Shown here: piece by piece, positions 60,347 to 64,000 of the stretch
Layout of the letters: the number at the start of each line of letters is the position of its first letter
How positions within the stretch are numbered: position 1 is the stretch's first letter
Assembly (NCBI GenBank): GCA_000467715.1
Contig: AJFK01000311.1
Coordinates: 183,632-247,631, forward strand
Length of the DNA: 64,000 bases
Reading direction: 5' to 3'
Source of the DNA: Hysterium pulicare CBS 123377
Taxonomy: Eukaryota > Ascomycota > Dothideomycetes > Hysteriales > Hysteriaceae
Program-made: the position numbers and the translations under genes
The notes under the pieces: generated by a model
Databases searched by the model: none
The model's input: the letters and a program-made list of their open reading frames with translations, nothing else
Told to the model about the DNA's origin: nothing

Positions 60347-63300
60347 ATGGAGGAGCAGCTAGTGCAACTCCTCTCCGCCACACAATCCTCTTCAGAGACA
60401 CCCCGCAAACAAGCCGAGAGCCAGCTCCTCTCGCTTTACGGCCACAATGACTTTCCTCTCGGCCTGGTTGCCATCGCTTCGCACGACTCGGTGCCTCTGA
60501 ACATCCGGCAGGCGTCACTGCTGTCCCTTAAAAACTTTGTGTTGGCGGGGTGGTCCCCGCAATTCGACGAGTTCAAGGGCCAGGTGTTGGTTGGAGATGA
60601 GCAGAAGAAGACGTTAAGAGATGCGTTGCTTGATCTCGCCACCAGCGATCAGCAAGATAGGAAAATAAAGAGTGCGGCCAGCTATGTGGTGAGCAAGATA
60701 GCGAATTCAGACTTCCCCGAGCAATGGCCGGATCTGCTGCCGAGGTTGATGCACCTGATTCCGAATGGGACGGATGGCCAGATCCATGGGGCGCTGAAGG
60801 TACTGGATGAGCTTGTGGATGATTGCTTCAACGAGGAACAGTTCTTCAGTGTAGCGAGAGATCTGCTTAAGGTCGTTTACGACGTCGCTGTGAGTGAGGC
60901 GAGGAAAGCAACTTTGAGAGCCCTAGCTGTGTCTGTCTTTAGAAGCTGCTTTGATATCCTTGAGATGGTTATGGAGGATCATAAGACTGCGGTTAAGGGC
61001 TTCGCGGATGAGGCTCTGAGTGCTTGGACTCCCTTCTTTATTGGCGTCATGAAGTCGAGATTGCCGAGTCCACCCTCAGAAGATGAGGAAAACCAAGAGA
61101 CTGGAAATGCGGAGAGTTATAGAGGGCTTGTTGCTTTGAAGTTGCAAGTCGTCAAGGTATGTATCCAAACATCTGTGGAGTTTAGGAAGCGTTCACTCAT
61201 GATGCTTTAGGTCCTCATGCGAATACGGTCCGTCTTCCCAGCAATGCTGTCACCACAAAGCCCCGTCTTGTTCTCCGCCACTTGGGAAGAACTCTCCTCG
61301 TTACAAGGCGCCTACCACCAGATGTATATAGAAGAGGAGCGCCAGAGCCGGTTGGAGGACGCCGATGGCTTACCATACACCCTCGATTTCCTTGTCCTTG
61401 AGGAATTGGACTTCATGCAAGCATGTCTTCGAGCACCACCTGTTCGATCAGAGCTGGAGCAGCAATTACACAACCACACCGGTACAGAAGGAACATGGGT
61501 AACAGAGGTCATGAAGCTCGCTGTCGCCTACGCTCAGATCACAACGGAAGAGGAAGGATTATGGAATGTAGATGTTAACATCTTCCTCTCCGAAGAGACG
61601 AGTGTGACAGCCAATTATACCCCTAGGACAGCTTGTGGAGACCTAGTCATCAAACTAGGTGAATGGTTGCATGGACCAACAGTTGAAGGACTACTTTCAT
61701 ATACCCGGTCGCTGTACTCGACAACTCAAAGCTGGAAAGCAAAAGAGGCCGCTCTATATATCCTAAACCAGCTGCTTGGAGATTTCCAAGACGTGGACAA
61801 ACAAATTGGGCCCGACGCTGCGAACGGGTTCATTGATTTTATTCGCTACGCTATGCAGCAGCAAGATGTTTTTCTCCGGGCAAGGGGATATCTGGTTGCC
61901 GGTAGTCTCACAAGGACTTCTGGCGATGCTCTACAACAGGTCGCTGCATCGTTTCTCGAAGCTTCCCTTCAAGCAATCACGAATGACGATTCAGACGTCG
62001 TCCAAGTCTCCTGCATACGGGCCTTGCAATATTACCTACAAGCACTTCCTCCCACGGTTACACAACCTCTACAAAGCTCAATCATCTCGGCTCTGTCAAA
62101 TTATCTTCAGACACAAGACATGCAAGAGCTGGCCGAAAGTGACGACTTGATGGTTACCTTTGTCGAAACTCTAAGAGATGCCATACTACTAGACACGCGG
62201 ATATGTCTAACAGGTGCCGGCTTGGATCTCTTATTCACGGTTGCTAGTCATGGTTACAACAATTTTCAGCTGACAATGTTGGTGAACGAGACTTTTGAGG
62301 AGGTCTCGGGTAGTATCGCTGCTATGGGTGGAGATGCCTATGTTCAGCTTTGCGAGAAGGTGTTGCCATCGCTTACCGGAGCATTCGACATCGGCAATCT
62401 GACGGAAGAGAATGCTTTGACAAATGTGAGTCCTATGGCTTCATGAGAACCCAATTGTGAGGAATATATGAAACTAACGAAGATTGACAAGCTTGCTGCT
62501 GAACTCCTTTCCGTTCTGGCTGAGCATGGCTCAGAGCCTCTACCTCAAGGCTTTGTTCAAGCCACGATGCCGAAATTGAATCGTCTCCTACTTGGATCGA
62601 ATGACGAAGAACTCCTGAAGGCAGCCACTACCGCCGTCAAAAATATCATCATGCATGACCACCAGCAACTCTTCGAATGGCGCGATGAGGAAAACAAAGG
62701 GGGACTCGAAGTCGTACTTATCATTATCGACCGCCTTCTCTCTCCTGCTGTTGACGATAACGCAGCCGCCGAGGTCGGTGCGCTAGCAGCTGAAGTTGTA
62801 GAGAAGGCGGGTGGCGATCGATTGGGACCATATTTGCCACAGTTGCTGAGAGCCGTTGCTGTGAGACTCGGTAGTGCATCACAGGCTCAATTCATTCAGA
62901 GTCTGACCCTCGTGTTTGCGAGATTGAGTTTGGCAAACACGAGAGAAGTCGTTGATTTCTTGGCCCAGTTGCAGATCGGGCAAGAAAGCGGTTTGCAAGT
63001 TGTTCTGGCTAAGTGGTTAGAGAACTCAATTAACTTCGCTGGGTATGATGAGATACGGCAGAAGTAAGAAAATCGACCGTCACCCCGGGAAGAACCTCTT
63101 GTAAATTTGCTAATTTCTACCTCACAGCGTCATCGCTCTCTCCAAGCTATACGACCTGAAGGACCCTCGCCTGGGCCTGATAATGGTAAAGGGAGATCTT
63201 ATAGTCCCGCAAAGCGACCGTATCATGACTCGCTCGCGGGCGCGCAACAGTAAGGATGATCTCCGGATTGAGCTTCTCCGCATTCTACATCACAGAAAGA

Positions 63301-63850
63301 GTCTACAGGAATTGAGTACATACTGTGAGCGTGCCTGCCCTTCGACGATGCATCGGAGGCCTTTGAAGTGTTGGCACCCTCAGGGACTCAAAATCCTACT
63401 CCCTCCCAGTTTTGTATCTTTCATATCCCTTCATTCCAGGGTTGGATGCTGACATTTTATGTGATATTAGACCCAGACCAGTACACCATCATCCCAGCCC
63501 CGCTTAAAATCCTCAAAGTCCTCATAGTTGAGCTCTCCTCCGCCTCCGGCACCAACCGTCCTCTGAGCGCCGCCGCAGCTGCCGAGCTCGCCGAAGAAGG
63601 CTCCGACAACGATGACTGGGAAGATGAAGGTAATCCGTTTCAAGACCTTGGGACCGGCATGAGCAAGGAACAGCTCATGGCGTTTGCAGAGGAGGGACCT
63701 GGCCATGCGGCATTTAATCGACAACAGGATAATGAGACGCAGGCGTTCCTAGTCGAGTTTTTCACAAGAGCTGCTGGGAGTGAGGGGTTTGGTGAGGAAT
63801 TTGAGGCCTTGACTGAAGAGGAGAAGGAGAGGTTGAGAGGTATGGCGTGA
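60347..63850 (+). CDS. Karyopherin-beta, importin-9/Kap114 type
   Basis: Five exons: 60347-61156, 61211-62425, 62492-63063, 63128-63324, 63471-63850, giving 1057 aa with consistent phases. Near the N-terminus LNIRQASLLSLKNFVLAGW and SDFPEQWPDLLPRLMHLI are the importin-beta N-terminal and early HEAT signatures; HEAT-like helices continue throughout. An acidic loop in the C-terminal part (EEGSDNDDWEDEGNPF) is typical of Kap114/importin-9, which imports histones H2A-H2B and TBP into the nucleus. The last intron (63325-63470, 146 nt) is longer than the others. The C-terminus ends LTEEEKERLRGMA. Within exons the coding strand tends to start C-rich and end G-rich. Confidence 0.94.
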
Positions 63851-64000
63851 GCTGTCATGGCCATCGTAGGGGCCTTGAAATGCGTAGGCGTGAGCATCCT
63901 CCTCTGACCGAGCACTCGATCATGTCTCAGAAGAGAGGTGCTTTAGTTGGATGTACGGCTTCATGCCCGAGCGCGAGTTCCATCGTCCCTCTTTCCCCCC

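Overview
The window is nuclear DNA of a filamentous ascomycete (Pezizomycotina). Genes are broken by short GT-AG introns, mostly about 48-90 nt. The proteins are fungal types: a Zn2Cys6 regulator, fungal Pkc1, a Meu6-type PH protein, a LYC1-type acetyltransferase and a Vsb1-type SulP transporter. Neighbouring genes are functionally unrelated, as in ordinary euchromatin. Class-level placement (perhaps Leotiomycetes) is only an impression. I saw no rRNA, no convincing tRNA, no intact transposon, no secondary-metabolite cluster and no CRISPR. All splice sites were placed by reading frame, splice consensus and family knowledge; nothing was aligned or computed.

Layout. 0.2-2.3 kb: PH-domain protein (-). 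4.9-8.6 kb: SulP-STAS-cyclic-nucleotide-binding transporter (-). 9.6-10.4 kb: GINS subunit Psf1 (-). 11.3-13.0 kb: HMG-box factor (-). 13.0-17.3 kb: gene-empty. 17.3-18.2 kb: F-box protein (+). 18.6-22.4 kb: a divergent pair of hydrophilic proteins that share a His/IQPV/EVLP module. 23.6-24.8 kb: retromer Vps26 (-). 26.1-26.8 kb: gluconokinase (+). 28.0-29.7 kb: branched-chain 2-oxoacid dehydrogenase E2 (+). 30.3-31.1 kb: ESCRT-II Vps25 (+). 31.5-34.3 kb: multi-BRCT Rtt107/Brc1 (-). 34.9-36.4 kb: Lpx1-like alpha/beta hydrolase (+). 37.5-41.3 kb: Zn2Cys6 factor (-). 41.3-44.7 kb: gene-poor. 44.7-48.7 kb: protein kinase C (+). 50.2-52.0 kb: threonine synthase (-). 52.3-52.7 kb: small unknown protein (-). 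53.0-54.3 kb: LYC1-like acetyltransferase (-). 55.6-58.3 kb: RBR ubiquitin ligase of RNF216 type (+). 59.0-59.8 kb: Rev7/Mad2B HORMA protein (-). 60.3-63.9 kb: importin-9/Kap114 (+).

By function the window holds replication and damage-tolerance genes (psf1, rtt107/brc1, rev7), endosomal sorting genes (vps26, vps25), amino-acid metabolism (threonine synthase, BCKDH E2, a lysine-acetyltransferase-like gene, a Vsb1-like vacuolar transporter) and signalling (pkc1, a cNMP-domain transporter). None are arranged as a cluster. The least explained items are the divergent pair at 18.6-22.4 kb, a sharp switch from C-rich to G-rich coding sequence inside several genes, and a splice-dependent Gln-rich repeat tail on the RBR ligase.
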